Shown: in pieces, positions 19,791-30,176 of the stretch
Layout: each line of letters starts with the position of its first letter
Position numbering within the stretch: the first letter of the stretch is position 1
NCBI GenBank assembly: GCA_945276085.1
Contig: CALYPO010000002.1
Span: 1-64,000, forward strand
Length of the DNA: 64,000 nucleotides
Source: an uncultured Gilliamella sp.
Lineage (GTDB): Bacteria; Pseudomonadota; Gammaproteobacteria; Enterobacterales; Orbaceae
Direction of reading: 5' to 3'
Notes under the pieces: model-generated
Told to the model about the DNA's origin: nothing
The model's input: the letters and a program-made list of their open reading frames with translations, nothing else
Databases searched by the model: none
Made by a program: the position numbers and the translations under genes

Positions 19791-20951
19791 ATGACAACAG
19801 TGCAAGAAAAAGCCTTAGCTATCAGTAAACAAATGCATGGCAAATTTGAAATAAATGCTAAAGTCCCGGTTAACTCTATGTCGGATTTGAGTGTGGCTTA
19901 TACCCCTGGAGTTGCTGCAGTGTGTACTGAAATTGCTAAAAATCCTGAATCAGTTTATGAGTATACCAGCAAACGCAATCTGGTTGCGGTTATAACTGAT
20001 GGTTCAGCGGTATTAGGGCTAGGAAATATAGGGCCTGAAGCAGCAATACCCGTCATGGAAGGCAAAGCGATATTATTCAAAAAATTTGCTAATGTTGATG
20101 CCATTCCATTATCACTCAATACGCAAGATCCTGATGAGTTAGTTAAGCATATTGCAGCATTAGCCCCATCTTTTGGCGGAATTAATCTTGAAGATATTAG
20201 CGCGCCAAGATGTTTTGAGATTGAGAAAAGATTGCAAGAAATATTAGATATCCCTGTTTTCCATGATGATCAACACGGCACAGCTATTGTTGTTTTAGCC
20301 GCGTTATATAATGCTTTAAAAGTGGCGGGTAAAACAATTGAATCGGCCAAAGTTGTTATTAACGGCGGTGGAGCTGCTGGTTTAGCTATTGCCGATATGC
20401 TTTTAGCGGCAGGTGTTACCGATCTAAAAATCGTCGATAAAATTGGCATTTTATCTGAAGATGATCAAAGCCTACCACCTCATCATTTAGCGATAGCCAA
20501 AAGAACAAATAAATCAAAACAAAAAGGTACACTTGAAGATGCAGTAAAAAATGCCGATGTTTTTATTGGCGTATCTGCACCTGGGGTTTTAAAAGCCGAT
20601 TGGGTCAAAACCATGGCAGAAAAAGCAATTATTTTTGCAATGGCAAATCCGACACCCGAAATTTTTCCTGATGAAGCAAAAGCCGCTGGCGCTTACATTG
20701 TCGGAACAGGGCGCAGTGATTATCCAAATCAAATTAATAATGTACTGGCTTTTCCAGGCATCTTTAGAGGTGCACTTGACGCGAGAGCCAAAAATATTAC
20801 ATTAGCCATGCAGTTAGCGGCAGCTAAAGGTTTAGCCAACATTATTACACCCGATAAATTATCTGTAGAGTGTATATTACCCAATGCTTTTGAACCTAAT
20901 GTCGCCAAAGTCGTGGCCGAAAGTGTGAAAAATGCGGCTAAAAGTGAATAA
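19791..20951 (+). CDS. Malic enzyme (oxaloacetate-decarboxylating), short form
   Basis: Converts malate to pyruvate and CO2 with reduction of NAD(P)+. The 386 residues comprise the malic N-domain (SVAYTPGVAAVC with the catalytic Tyr, EGKAILFKKFA with the Lys, PVFHDDQHGTAIV with metal-binding acids) and a Rossmann domain (INGGGAAGLAI). It lacks the C-terminal phosphotransacetylase-like domain of E. coli MaeB, so it is the short bacterial type; the cofactor cannot be settled by eye. AAGGAATAATT precedes the ATG. It works with the adjacent transporter and is closed by a strong terminator. Confidence 0.94.
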   Translation: MTTVQEKALAISKQMHGKFEINAKVPVNSMSDLSVAYTPGVAAVCTEIAKNPESVYEYTSKRNLVAVITDGSAVLGLGNIGPEAAIPVMEGKAILFKKFANVDAIPLSLNTQDPDELVKHIAALAPSFGGINLEDISAPRCFEIEKRLQEILDIPVFHDDQHGTAIVVLAALYNALKVAGKTIESAKVVINGGGAAGLAIADMLLAAGVTDLKIVDKIGILSEDDQSLPPHHLAIAKRTNKSKQKGTLEDAVKNADVFIGVSAPGVLKADWVKTMAEKAIIFAMANPTPEIFPDEAKAAGAYIVGTGRSDYPNQINNVLAFPGIFRGALDARAKNITLAMQLAAAKGLANIITPDKLSVECILPNAFEPNVAKVVAESVKNAAKSE

Positions 20952-20986
20952 GTAATAGAGGATCAATAACTAAACTTAACAATCAA

Positions 20987-21022
20987 AACCTACTATCAAA
21001 ATAATTGGGTAGTAGGTTTTTA
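20987..21022 (+). terminator. Rho-independent terminator of the malic enzyme gene
   Basis: Perfect 10-bp stem AAACCTACTA/TAGTAGGTTT (20987-20996 with 21011-21020) continuing into TTTTT. It separates the transporter/enzyme genes from the two-component genes. Confidence 0.9.
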
Positions 21023-21067
21023 CCATTAATAAGTTAATATAATCAGTCTATTAATGATTTAGCATGA

Positions 21068-22696
21068 ATGATGAATATGAAGTATCTTTTTAATCGATTA
21101 ACACTAAAAATTAAATTAATTAGCTTAATTTGTTTGGTATTTATACTATCGGTTATTGCCCAAAATATTTATATTGTACATGTTGTTAATGACGAATATT
21201 TAATGCATTCACGTCAAGGGGTTGAAAATATTGCTAATATCATCTCAACATCCGATGACATCATCCATAAAATGCAAACCCCAACACCAGAACATTTAGC
21301 CTCCATTCAAACTATTGCTGAACAAGCACGGATAATGACTCAAGTCGATTTTGTGGTTATTTTTAATATGCAAAGCATACGCCTTTCCCATCCAGATAAA
21401 AACAAAATTGGGCAACTTATTGTTGGCGGCGATGAGCAACCGGCATTAAAAGGCGAATCCTATTCATCCATTGCTAAAGGAACCCTAGGCGATTCAGTGC
21501 GTGCTTTTAGACCTATTTTCAATCAATTACACCAGCAAATTGGGGGGGTTCTAGTTGGACAAACGCTAAAAAAAATTAATCATTCAGCAGCCAAAACCAG
21601 TCAACCTATTTGGTTATCATTAGTCGCATCATTAATCATCGCCATTATCTTAGCGTCTTTACTTTCCCGAAACATAAAAAAAATATTATATGGACTCGAA
21701 CCATTAGAGATGGCTCACTTATTTGAAGAACGAAATGCAATTATACGAACAGTTAAAGAAGGTATTGTGGTTGTTAATCGTGAAGGGCTGATAACCCAAA
21801 TCAACGACGAAGCGAGAAGAATATTACGTTTACCAGATAGCAAAGATAATATTATCGGCTATCCAATTGCAAAGATTATTCCTAATACTCGATTGTGTGA
21901 TGTCATGATGACAGGTATTCCTGAATATGATTGTGAACAAAACATCAATGGCGTTGTTATTTTAACTAACCGAACACCATTATTTGTAAAAGAATCACTT
22001 GTTGGCGCGATTGCCTCATTTAGGGATATGACAGAAGTACGACAATTAGCCGAAAACCTAACGGGGGTGAATCGTTATGCTGATGCATTACGTTCACAAT
22101 CTCATGAATTTAATAATAAATTACATGTTATCTATGGGTTAGCCTTTAATGATAATAAACAAGAGTTAATCGATTATCTTGAAGAGATAATAGGTAACAA
22201 ACAAGCCGAATCTAAGCTAATTAGTCAAACAATAAAAGATCCTATTATTGCGGGATTTTTAAATAGCAAATTTAGTCGAGCTCGTGAGCTCGGTATATCA
22301 TTATCTTTAAATGTTAAAGGTGAATTAAAACTCATCCCGAATATCTCTGTGACCCACAGTTTAATTACCATTCTTGGCAATCTCATCGATAATGGATTAG
22401 ATGCTATTCAATTTTTAGATGATAAACAGATCATTATTAATTTAGTGATAAGTCATGAAATTTTTGAAATTGAAGTCATTGATAATGGTGAAGGTATTGC
22501 ACAAGAAGATATACAATATATCTTTAACAAAGGCTATTCAACCAAAGGAGATAACCGAGGTATAGGACTTTATTTAGTATTAGCTAGTCTTGATGAACTT
22601 GGTGGGCATATTCAATTGTGTGATCCAATTAATAAAAAAGGGGCTTGTTTTAAAGTATCATTACCACTTTGTGAACTTTATAGAGAGAAAGAGTAA
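21068..22696 (+). CDS. Sensor histidine kinase, DcuS/CitA/MaeK-like
   Basis: Inner-membrane sensor of 542 residues. TM1 (about 12-35), a periplasmic PDC/CACHE domain with IRLSHPDKNKIGQ and SVRAFRPIF (the Arg/His ligand pattern of C4-dicarboxylate and citrate sensors), TM2 (about 180-200), a cytoplasmic PAS domain (EGIVVVNREGLITQIN), then the kinase core: H-box SQSHEFNNKLHV, N-box GNLIDNGLDAI, G1 DNGEGI and G2 GDNRGIGLYLV. By position it probably senses malate. Its stop overlaps the regulator start (TAATG). A run of seven G lies in the gene at 21542-21548. Confidence 0.92.
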   Translation: MMNMKYLFNRLTLKIKLISLICLVFILSVIAQNIYIVHVVNDEYLMHSRQGVENIANIISTSDDIIHKMQTPTPEHLASIQTIAEQARIMTQVDFVVIFNMQSIRLSHPDKNKIGQLIVGGDEQPALKGESYSSIAKGTLGDSVRAFRPIFNQLHQQIGGVLVGQTLKKINHSAAKTSQPIWLSLVASLIIAIILASLLSRNIKKILYGLEPLEMAHLFEERNAIIRTVKEGIVVVNREGLITQINDEARRILRLPDSKDNIIGYPIAKIIPNTRLCDVMMTGIPEYDCEQNINGVVILTNRTPLFVKESLVGAIASFRDMTEVRQLAENLTGVNRYADALRSQSHEFNNKLHVIYGLAFNDNKQELIDYLEEIIGNKQAESKLISQTIKDPIIAGFLNSKFSRARELGISLSLNVKGELKLIPNISVTHSLITILGNLIDNGLDAIQFLDDKQIIINLVISHEIFEIEVIDNGEGIAQEDIQYIFNKGYSTKGDNRGIGLYLVLASLDELGGHIQLCDPINKKGACFKVSLPLCELYREKE

Positions 22697-23367
22697 TGGT
22701 TGATGTATTGATTGTTGAAGACGATCCAATGGTGGCGGAGTTAAATAAAAAATACCTACAAAGGATGACAGGATTTCATTTAATTGCCAATGTGAGTAAT
22801 GGCGAACAAGCACTCCATTTTATTCATGACAATCATATAGATCTTATTTTACTCGATGTCTTTATGCCTAAACTTAATGGGCTTGAGTTGTTACAACATA
22901 TTCGTATCAGTTATCCACAAATTGATATTATTATGGTGACAGCGGCATGTAATACCAGTGATATCCAAACAGCATTACGTTTGGGCGTAATTGATTATAT
23001 TGTCAAACCATTTACCTTTGAACGTTTAAGAACTGCACTTATTTCATATCAAGAACGAGTACGTTTATTGTCGTCATCAAAAATACTTAATCAACATCAA
23101 TTAGACGATCGTATTTTTGCCAAACCATCGATAAACCATAAAGAGTTACCCAAAGGAATTGATAGTCAAACATTAAAAAAAGTCCGTGAAACTATTATTC
23201 ACTATAATCATGAATTTTCGATGAGCGATATTGTCGAGTTAATACCATTATCGCGCATATCATTAAAAAAATATCTTGATTACTTAGAAGAACGTGAAGA
23301 GCTTGAAAGTCATTTGACCTACTTATCCATTGGTAGACCAGTAAAACGTTATACTTATCAGAATTAA
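22696..23367 (+). CDS. Response regulator, DcuR/CitB/MaeR-like
   Basis: Cytosolic transcription regulator of 223 residues. The receiver domain has acidic pocket Asp9/Asp10, phospho-acceptor Asp54 (LILLDVFMP), Thr82 and Lys104 (YIVKPF). The C-terminal part, from about 150, carries the winged-helix domain of the CitB/DcuR group (MSDIVELIPLSRISLKKYLDYL). Translation is coupled to the sensor by a 1-base overlap. Likely targets are the transporter and malic enzyme genes just upstream. Confidence 0.92.
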   Translation: MVDVLIVEDDPMVAELNKKYLQRMTGFHLIANVSNGEQALHFIHDNHIDLILLDVFMPKLNGLELLQHIRISYPQIDIIMVTAACNTSDIQTALRLGVIDYIVKPFTFERLRTALISYQERVRLLSSSKILNQHQLDDRIFAKPSINHKELPKGIDSQTLKKVRETIIHYNHEFSMSDIVELIPLSRISLKKYLDYLEEREELESHLTYLSIGRPVKRYTYQN

Positions 23368-23489
23368 TTTGTGATTATTTTTAATTAACATATTGATTAT
23401 AAAATAATAACAGTCAAGAAATAAAAATTATTGATTATTATTATTGATGGTTTATTATCCTCATTTTTAAAAGGATTTTTAGATAAACC

Positions 23490-25943
23490 ATGAAACTCAA
23501 ATCAATTTCTTTATTAATCATCACAGTATTTAGTGCCAATCAAGCACAAGCTTATAACTATGTCGCTTCTTCTGATGTCATTTTACCTTTTAACCAGATT
23601 AATGAACGTTATTTCATAACTAACAGTACTACTAATGCGGTTAATATTAACGTTTCTGACGGTTTGACTGTTAATAGTGATGGTTCATTTCACTTAGGTT
23701 TTAGTGGTAAAACCGATAGTGAAACAGCTTCACTTGCCGCAGGTGATATCAATATGAATATCAATGGTAACTTTCAAATTCATAATGATACATGGATTGG
23801 TAAATTTGATACAAAATTCTTTACTCAATATTTAGGGTTGCATAAAGATTATCCATATAACCCTATCAATCAAGACATTAACGTTCATGTAACAGGCGAT
23901 ATTAATGTTGAATTAGGTGCAGATAAAGAAAGAGGCGGACTCATGATTTTGGCTGGTAATGTCATGGGAACAGGCGTAAATACGACAGGTAAAACCACCG
24001 TAAAAGTAGATGGCGATACCAATATTCGAAGTGGCGATAATCATTTAGCCGGTACCGCTCTAGCACCAGCTAAGTTAATCACTCGTAGCTTTAATTTAAC
24101 TGGTGGTGATATTGAAATCATCGGAGCAAAAACAGTACTAGAAACGACCAATAACGATATCAATAAGTCTTCTGTGACCATAGGTAAGACCGGTAAAATG
24201 ATCATTATGCGAGGAGGGACTGTTGATGTCAGCCTTGGTGGTAATTTCAACGTGATTGATCAAGGTATTTTAAGTGCTAGCCGAGGTAATGGTTTTGTCA
24301 AACTAGCATCAAATGGACAGGTATATATCGGTAAAAATGCGACAATCGAATCCTCTAAAGGCTCTCTTTTCATTAGTGATCAAACTAACCGAACATCACA
24401 ATTAAATATTGATGGCATTATCAGTTTTGGGGTTTCTGATACCAAACAGATTAATGAAATTAATGGTGATAATGTTAATGTTAATACAACAGCAAAATTT
24501 TCTGCAACAGATGACTTTTTAAAGAACGCATTTAAATATACCTCTTCTGAAGCTAATGCCACCGTATTATCAGCAAATAATTCTTTGAAAATTGCTAATA
24601 TTCAAAATAATGAAACAAAAGCACTTATTCAAAACATTTATGGCGATCTGAACTTTAAATTAACAGGCAATGAGTTAAAATTTGTTAACGCGACTAATGT
24701 CACTGACTTTAGTAATGCCGCTCAAACAAAAGCTGCTGCTGATCGTCAAATTTCCCGTTATTATCAACAAGTCGGTACTAATTCAAAAAATGTAGCAAAA
24801 CGATTTGCACAAAATGTAGCTAAAGTTTCGTATGAATCATTCTATAATCCGACTAATAAAGGCAGTGTTATTTCTGATAAATCGTTAGCTGGCGATTTAA
24901 ACTGGGCAATATTAAGCGCAATAGGACGAGGTAATTTAGCTATTGAAAATCGTGGCACGAGTTTACAATTTAATCGCACCTTAGCTGGATTATATAATAA
25001 TAATCAGGGTTTACACTTGTCTGAAATTGCACTTAACAACTTCAATTACACGAAATCAATCTTAGACAAACAAGTTGGACAATATTTTCAAAATAAAAAA
25101 TTAGCTGGTAATAATGATAATTTATGGATAAACCTTACCCATCATGATGAAAATACCGATAACCATGATGGTATTTCTGGTTATAAATACTCTTCTAACG
25201 GATTTATGATGGGATACGACAACGAGTTGCTAGATAACCTACTAGTAGGCTCAGCAATCGGTTATTCGTCAGGTGATTATAAAAATAAAGCAGCTTCATC
25301 CAATGATTCAGATATCAATAATTATCAAATTCAGCTTTATTCTACTTATAAATCACCAACAAATATCATTGCATCAACTTACGCCGGCTACTCTTATGGA
25401 AAAAACCGATTAAAAGCAGACGACAATCACAATACTATCAAAGAAAAATTCCATAGTAATACGTGGAATATTGGTAGTTCGATTGGTTATGACTGGCAAA
25501 GTACTGATCAACTAACATTAACACCTGCGATTGGTTTAACTTATGTGCATACTGAAAATAGCGCACATGATGTCAGTTATAACAGTATTGATTTAGTTAA
25601 ATATGCTAAATCATCTAACTCATCATTATTGATTCCTGTCGATTTAACAGCAAATTATTTAGTTTGGCAAAATCAGGATAGTCAATTATTGTTAACCGCA
25701 AAAACAGGTTATGCATTTAATTTGAGTAATGATGAATTTGATAGTGATATCACTATTAATGGCATTGATAATTTATCTAAAATGCGTGCCTACTCATCCA
25801 ACCGTAGCAAAAATCAATATAACTTTGCTAGCGGCATCACCTATAAATATAATTTAGTTGATGTAAATATTAATTATCAATACTTTGGTGAGAGTAAAAG
25901 AAATTCAAATTATATTACGGCTCTTACAAAAATTAGTTTTTAA
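23490..25943 (+). CDS. Autotransporter (type Va secretion) with beta-barrel domain
   Basis: Outer-membrane protein of 817 residues. Sec signal peptide of about 21 residues (ANQAQA-YN). The passenger of about 500 residues is Asn/Gly/Thr-rich with repeating hydrophobic strands, as expected of a beta-helix, and contains no cysteine. The C-terminal 260-290 residues form the autotransporter barrel (GFMMGYDNELLDNLLVG, WNIGSSIGYDW) and end in the Bam signal with terminal Phe (TALTKISF). Passenger function is unknown; no protease or lipase motif was seen, so an adhesin-like role is only a guess. AAAAGGA precedes the ATG. Confidence 0.9.
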   Translation: MKLKSISLLIITVFSANQAQAYNYVASSDVILPFNQINERYFITNSTTNAVNINVSDGLTVNSDGSFHLGFSGKTDSETASLAAGDINMNINGNFQIHNDTWIGKFDTKFFTQYLGLHKDYPYNPINQDINVHVTGDINVELGADKERGGLMILAGNVMGTGVNTTGKTTVKVDGDTNIRSGDNHLAGTALAPAKLITRSFNLTGGDIEIIGAKTVLETTNNDINKSSVTIGKTGKMIIMRGGTVDVSLGGNFNVIDQGILSASRGNGFVKLASNGQVYIGKNATIESSKGSLFISDQTNRTSQLNIDGIISFGVSDTKQINEINGDNVNVNTTAKFSATDDFLKNAFKYTSSEANATVLSANNSLKIANIQNNETKALIQNIYGDLNFKLTGNELKFVNATNVTDFSNAAQTKAAADRQISRYYQQVGTNSKNVAKRFAQNVAKVSYESFYNPTNKGSVISDKSLAGDLNWAILSAIGRGNLAIENRGTSLQFNRTLAGLYNNNQGLHLSEIALNNFNYTKSILDKQVGQYFQNKKLAGNNDNLWINLTHHDENTDNHDGISGYKYSSNGFMMGYDNELLDNLLVGSAIGYSSGDYKNKAASSNDSDINNYQIQLYSTYKSPTNIIASTYAGYSYGKNRLKADDNHNTIKEKFHSNTWNIGSSIGYDWQSTDQLTLTPAIGLTYVHTENSAHDVSYNSIDLVKYAKSSNSSLLIPVDLTANYLVWQNQDSQLLLTAKTGYAFNLSNDEFDSDITINGIDNLSKMRAYSSNRSKNQYNFASGITYKYNLVDVNINYQYFGESKRNSNYITALTKISF

Positions 25944-25965
25944 TCACTGAAACTAACCAGACAAA

Positions 25966-26003
25966 GATGATGCTCTACTGTTTTTTCAAAAAAGAGCATC
26001 ATC
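25966..26003. terminator. Hairpin between the autotransporter gene and yfbR
   Basis: Perfect 11-bp stem GATGATGCTCT/AGAGCATCATC (25966-25976 with 25993-26003) with an inner TTTTTT/AAAAAA pairing. No real T run follows on either strand. It is nonetheless placed 22 bases past the stop of the first of two convergent genes, so it probably terminates both. Confidence 0.6.
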
Positions 26004-26025
26004 AAATCGACATAGCAATAATTCT

Positions 26026-26613
26026 CTATGCAGTGATCTCATCTAAAGAAAGATTAAAACTCGGTACAAAAACATCTAAAAAGTAATCCATTTCAGGGCT
26101 GCTTCGCTCAGATAAAGTTTTTTTAAGGCGCTGTTTTGCCAGTTTAAATTCGTTATTACCCGCACTTAACTCTTCAATTGTTTTAAGATATGCACATAAA
26201 GCATCAGCTTGTTTCACAATGCTTTTTTCTTCTTCAGTATAAAAATCATCATCAATTAGGCATCTAAAATCGTCTTGTAACTCTTTGGGTAACATATTAA
26301 TGAGTTTATTTTGTGCTATTTTTTCAATTTTTTTATATTCAACCGTTATTTGTGGATTGTAATATTTGGTTGGTGTGGGTAAATCGCCCGTGATAACCTC
26401 TGATGCATCATGATACATAGCTAATAATGCAATTCGTTCCGGATTAACATTACCATTAAATCGTTTATTTTTAATAATAGCTAAAGCATGCGCAACAAAA
26501 GCCACTTGCAAACTGTGTTCAGATACATTTTCAGTTCTCACATTACGCATTAAAGGCCAGCGATTAATCAATTTTAATCGTGACAAATGAGCAAAAAAAT
26601 GACTAGTATTCAT
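26026..26613 (-). CDS. yfbR: 5'-deoxynucleotidase YfbR
   Basis: HD-domain phosphohydrolase that dephosphorylates deoxyribonucleoside 5'-monophosphates. 195 residues, close to E. coli YfbR with near-identical N-terminus ([21 protein letters not shown]). Metal ligands are His33 (EHSLQVA), His68-Asp69 (YHDASEV) and Asp137 ([10 protein letters not shown]). The frame is open 42 bases further upstream, but that part is encoded by the lpxC terminator, so the start is ATG 26613, with an AAAGAG ribosome site. It follows lpxC on the minus strand. Confidence 0.96.
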   Translation of the reverse strand: MNTSHFFAHLSRLKLINRWPLMRNVRTENVSEHSLQVAFVAHALAIIKNKRFNGNVNPERIALLAMYHDASEVITGDLPTPTKYYNPQITVEYKKIEKIAQNKLINMLPKELQDDFRCLIDDDFYTEEEKSIVKQADALCAYLKTIEELSAGNNEFKLAKQRLKKTLSERSSPEMDYFLDVFVPSFNLSLDEITA

Positions 26614-26640
26614 AGGGAAAACTCTTTCTGATTTAAAAAT

Positions 26641-26670
26641 AAAAAACGCTTCCATTACTGTATGGAAGCG
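26641..26670 (-). terminator. Rho-independent terminator of lpxC and the dcw cluster
   Basis: Perfect 9-bp stem CGCTTCCAT/ATGGAAGCG (26647-26655 with 26662-26670), 6-nt loop, then TTTTTT on the minus strand. It lies 31 bases after the lpxC stop and closes the division and cell wall cluster. Confidence 0.92.
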
Positions 26671-26700
26671 CTTATTAGATAAATAAATGTATTTAAATTT

Positions 26701-27615
26701 TTAAGCTAAAACAAGTTGCTGCGTACCTAAAGCAAGTGGAACAGTTTGCTCTTCGGTAAAAGTGACATATTCCCACGCATCTTGTTTTGCTAATAAAGCT
26801 TGTAATAATTGATTATTTAAAGCATGACCAGATTTATAACAAACGACTTCGCCAATCATATTATGGCCACACATATATAAATCACCGATAGTATCGAGCA
26901 TTTTATGACGAACAAATTCATCTTCAAAACGCAAGCCATCTTCGTTAAGGACTTTATAGTCATCAACCACAATTGCACAATCTAAACTACCACCTAAACA
27001 CAAACCTTTTGATTGTAATGCTTCAATATCACGCATAAAACCAAATGTTCTTGCTCGGCTAATTTGACGAATAAATGATTCAGACGAAAAATCCAACTGA
27101 TAACGTTGTGAACTACTATCAATTGCCGGATGATGAAAATCGATAGTAAAATCTAATCTAAACCCATTATATGGTCTAACTTCAGCCCATTTGTCACCAT
27201 TTTCAACGCGAACAGTTTCTTTAACGCGTAAAAATCGTTTAAGTGCATTTTGCTCGGTAATACCTGCATCAAGCAGTAAATAAACAAACGGACTTGCACT
27301 ACCATCCATAATTGGGATTTCAGGCGCATCAACTTCGATAATAATGTTATCGATGCCAAGACCTGCTAGCGCTGAGTTAATATGCTCAACAGTTGAGATA
27401 CGAACGTTATCTTCATTCACTAAGCATGTACAAAGCATAGTATCACGCACTGATTTTGCATCCACCGGAAAATCAACATATGGATTCAAATCAGTACGAC
27501 GATAAATAACACCTGTATTTTCAGGCGCAGGGCGTAACGTCAAAGTAACTTTTTTGCCGGTATGCAAACCAACACCTGTTGCTTGTATTGTCCTTTTTAA
27601 TGTTCTTTGTTTCAC
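26701..27615 (-). CDS. lpxC: UDP-3-O-acyl-N-acetylglucosamine deacetylase
   Basis: Zinc enzyme for the first committed step of lipid A synthesis in the cytosol. 304 residues, E. coli length 305. The Zn ligand His79 lies in [10 protein letters not shown] and the second pair in [13 protein letters not shown] (His and Asp), followed by the general acid His in [15 protein letters not shown]. It is the last gene of the dcw cluster, 65 bases after ftsZ. In E. coli secM-secA follow; here a terminator and yfbR do. Confidence 0.98.
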   Translation of the reverse strand: MKQRTLKRTIQATGVGLHTGKKVTLTLRPAPENTGVIYRRTDLNPYVDFPVDAKSVRDTMLCTCLVNEDNVRISTVEHINSALAGLGIDNIIIEVDAPEIPIMDGSASPFVYLLLDAGITEQNALKRFLRVKETVRVENGDKWAEVRPYNGFRLDFTIDFHHPAIDSSSQRYQLDFSSESFIRQISRARTFGFMRDIEALQSKGLCLGGSLDCAIVVDDYKVLNEDGLRFEDEFVRHKMLDTIGDLYMCGHNMIGEVVCYKSGHALNNQLLQALLAKQDAWEYVTFTEEQTVPLALGTQQLVLA

Positions 27616-27680
27616 TTTACACCTACTATTCTATTTGTTTCTATTGACATTAGACAATAAAAAACCAAATAAGTTCAACA

Positions 27681-28820
27681 CTAATTCGCTTGCTTACGGA
27701 TAAAAGCAGGAATATCTAAAATTTTATTTTCTTCAAGAGGAGAAATGCTTTGCTCATTAACCACTTTAGCTAATTTCTCTTCTTGATGTCCTAAATTACT
27801 GCTTTGACCAAATAGCGAGTTTTGTGAAATTGGTTTAGCAATTTTAACTTCTGGACGCTTATCCATACCAATGCCTGTTGCAACAACAGTAACTCGAATT
27901 TCATCTGACATATCAGGATCAAAAGTTGTCCCGACAACAACAGTGGCATTATCAGAAGCAAATGCTCTGACTGTACTACCCACTGTTTCGAATTCTTCTA
28001 AGCCAAGATCTAAACCGGCGGTAACATTAACTAAGACGCCGCGCGCACCAGATAAATCAATATCTTCTAATAATGGGCTAGAAATGGCCATTTCAGCAGC
28101 TTCTTCAGCTCGATTATCACCACTTGCACGACCTGATCCCATCATGGCATATCCCATTTCTGACATCACTGTTCTAACGTCGGCAAAGTCCACGTTGATA
28201 TGACCAGGTTTAGTAATTAATTCTGCAATACCTTGTACCGCACCTTTTAATACACCATTTGCTGCCGCAAAAGCATCTAATAACTTAACGCCTCTACCCA
28301 ATACTTTTAGTAATTTATCATTTGGTATAGTAATAAGTGAATCAACATGCTTAGCTAATTCAGCAATACCTTGCTCAGCAAAAGCCATACGCTTTTTACC
28401 TTCAAAACCAAATGGTTTTGTCACTACAGCAACGGTCAAAATACCTAACTCTTTAGCGATTTCAGCAACGACTGGGGCAGCACCTGTTCCTGTTCCACCA
28501 CCCATTCCCGCTGCGATAAATACCATATCAGCGCCTTCAATAGCACTACGAATGACCTCACGATCTTCCTCGGCAGAATTTCTACCCACTTCAGGATTAG
28601 CACCAGCACCAAGTCCTTTGGTTACATTGGTACCGATTTGGATAGTTTGACCTACCTTAATTCTTTTTAATGCTTGTGCATCTGTATTTGCCGCAAAAAA
28701 TTCTACACCTTCAATATGTTCAGCAATCATGTGTTCAACGGCGTTACCACCGCCACCACCAACACCAATAACTTTAATGACTGCTGCTGGTTCATCATCT
28801 GCAACCATAGGCTCAAACAT
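27681..28820 (-). CDS. ftsZ: Cell division protein FtsZ
   Basis: Tubulin-like GTPase that forms the Z ring. 379 residues. The GTP-binding tubulin signature [11 protein letters not shown] is near residue 105, and the synergy-loop sequence is [12 protein letters not shown] Ser/Gln/Lys-rich linker leads to the conserved C-terminal peptide [13 protein letters not shown], which docks FtsA and ZipA. It follows ftsA by 81 bases, enough for the extra ftsZ promoters known in relatives. Confidence 0.99.
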   Translation of the reverse strand: MFEPMVADDEPAAVIKVIGVGGGGGNAVEHMIAEHIEGVEFFAANTDAQALKRIKVGQTIQIGTNVTKGLGAGANPEVGRNSAEEDREVIRSAIEGADMVFIAAGMGGGTGTGAAPVVAEIAKELGILTVAVVTKPFGFEGKKRMAFAEQGIAELAKHVDSLITIPNDKLLKVLGRGVKLLDAFAAANGVLKGAVQGIAELITKPGHINVDFADVRTVMSEMGYAMMGSGRASGDNRAEEAAEMAISSPLLEDIDLSGARGVLVNVTAGLDLGLEEFETVGSTVRAFASDNATVVVGTTFDPDMSDEIRVTVVATGIGMDKRPEVKIAKPISQNSLFGQSSNLGHQEEKLAKVVNEQSISPLEENKILDIPAFIRKQAN

Positions 28821-28901
28821 AACTTATCTCCAAATATACGATCTAAGGACATTGTACATATAACCGCCAACAATGTCCACGAAGTTCTTGAAATATATTA
28901 G

Positions 28902-30155
28902 CTAAAATTCTTTTTTAAACCAACCGGTCAAACGTTTAGCTATCCCTTTTAATGATGATTTGTCACTATCTTTGCCATCATCATTTAATAAACTCTGTTT
29001 CCCATAGTGTAATAACCCAACTGTCGTTGAACAATAAGGTTTTTGTACATAATCAGTTAGGCCCGAAATATTTAAAGGTTGACCTATACGTACTTGATTT
29101 TGAAAAACTTTTTCCGCACACTCAACCATACCTTTAATTTGAGCTGCACCACCAGTTAATACAATACCGGCTGCGAGTTGATATTTGACATTTTGTTTTT
29201 TTAGTTCGTCTTGTAGCGAAAGTAATTCTTTTTGAACTAAGGAAAGAAGTTCAGAATAACGAGGTTCTATGACATCAGCAAGTGTCTGTCTTTGTAAAGA
29301 ACGAGATGGTCTACCGCCGACACTCGGTACATCGATGACTTCATCTTTACCAATTAATGAACCGACAGCACAACCATAGCGAATTTTAATATTTTCAGCA
29401 TCCATTGGCGGGGCACCAAAGGCATAAGCGATATCGCTAGTAACAACATTTCCCGCATAAGGAATGACAACAGAATGACGTAAAGCACCACCTGTATACA
29501 CCGTCACATCCATTGTACCGCCGCCCATATCAATAACACAGACGCCTAATTCCTTTTCATCATCAGTCAATACTGCATAACTCGATGCTAAGCCAGAAAA
29601 AATAAGCTGATCAACTTTTAAACCACAACGTTCAACCGCTTTTACAATGTTTCTGGCCATATCATTATGGCAAGTGACTAAATGCACTTTAGCTTTCATA
29701 CGTACGCCAGACAAACCAATCGGATTTTTTATTCCTTCTTGTAAATCAATGGAATATTCTTGGGCAATAACATGTAAGATTCGATGTTCATCTAAAATTC
29801 TGACTGATTTTGCTGTATGCACCACATTTTCAACATCTTCGGCGGTCACTTCCTCATCGGCAATTGGCACCATACCAATTTCATTTTGACAACGAATATG
29901 TTTGCCAGAAAGACTTAAATAAACCGAAGATATTTGGCAATCTGCCATTAGCTCAGCTTGATCAACAGCACGTTGGATTGATTTCACCACAGATTCTAGA
30001 TCGTTAACACCACCTTTATCAACGCCTTTTGATGGGCAGTGCCCTACACCAATGATATTAATAATACCATCGGGAAGAACCTCACCAACAAGAGCAAGTA
30101 CTTTTGATGTACCAACTTCTAGTCCTACAACCAATTTTTTTTCTGTTGCTTTCAT
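28902..30155 (-). CDS. ftsA: Cell division protein FtsA
   Basis: Actin-fold protein that tethers FtsZ to the inner membrane. 417 residues. ATPase motifs are VGLEVGTSKVLALVG at the N-terminus, VCVIDMGGGTMDVTVY in the middle and VLTGGAAQIKG. The C-terminal amphipathic membrane-targeting helix is visible as KGIAKRLTGWFKKEF. It sits between ftsQ (21-base gap) and ftsZ. Confidence 0.98.
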   Translation of the reverse strand: MKATEKKLVVGLEVGTSKVLALVGEVLPDGIINIIGVGHCPSKGVDKGGVNDLESVVKSIQRAVDQAELMADCQISSVYLSLSGKHIRCQNEIGMVPIADEEVTAEDVENVVHTAKSVRILDEHRILHVIAQEYSIDLQEGIKNPIGLSGVRMKAKVHLVTCHNDMARNIVKAVERCGLKVDQLIFSGLASSYAVLTDDEKELGVCVIDMGGGTMDVTVYTGGALRHSVVIPYAGNVVTSDIAYAFGAPPMDAENIKIRYGCAVGSLIGKDEVIDVPSVGGRPSRSLQRQTLADVIEPRYSELLSLVQKELLSLQDELKKQNVKYQLAAGIVLTGGAAQIKGMVECAEKVFQNQVRIGQPLNISGLTDYVQKPYCSTTVGLLHYGKQSLLNDDGKDSDKSSLKGIAKRLTGWFKKEF

Positions 30156-30176
30156 ACTTCAGCCTTTATTTATTCC

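Noticed and set aside
26614..26655. Fourteen-codon N-terminal extension of yfbR
   Set aside because: The codons are supplied by the lpxC terminator hairpin and have no counterpart in YfbR; the inner ATG at 26613 matches the family start.
27871..28203. 110-codon plus-strand frame inside ftsZ
   Set aside because: Antisense shadow of a highly conserved gene, with no ribosome site and no recognisable protein.
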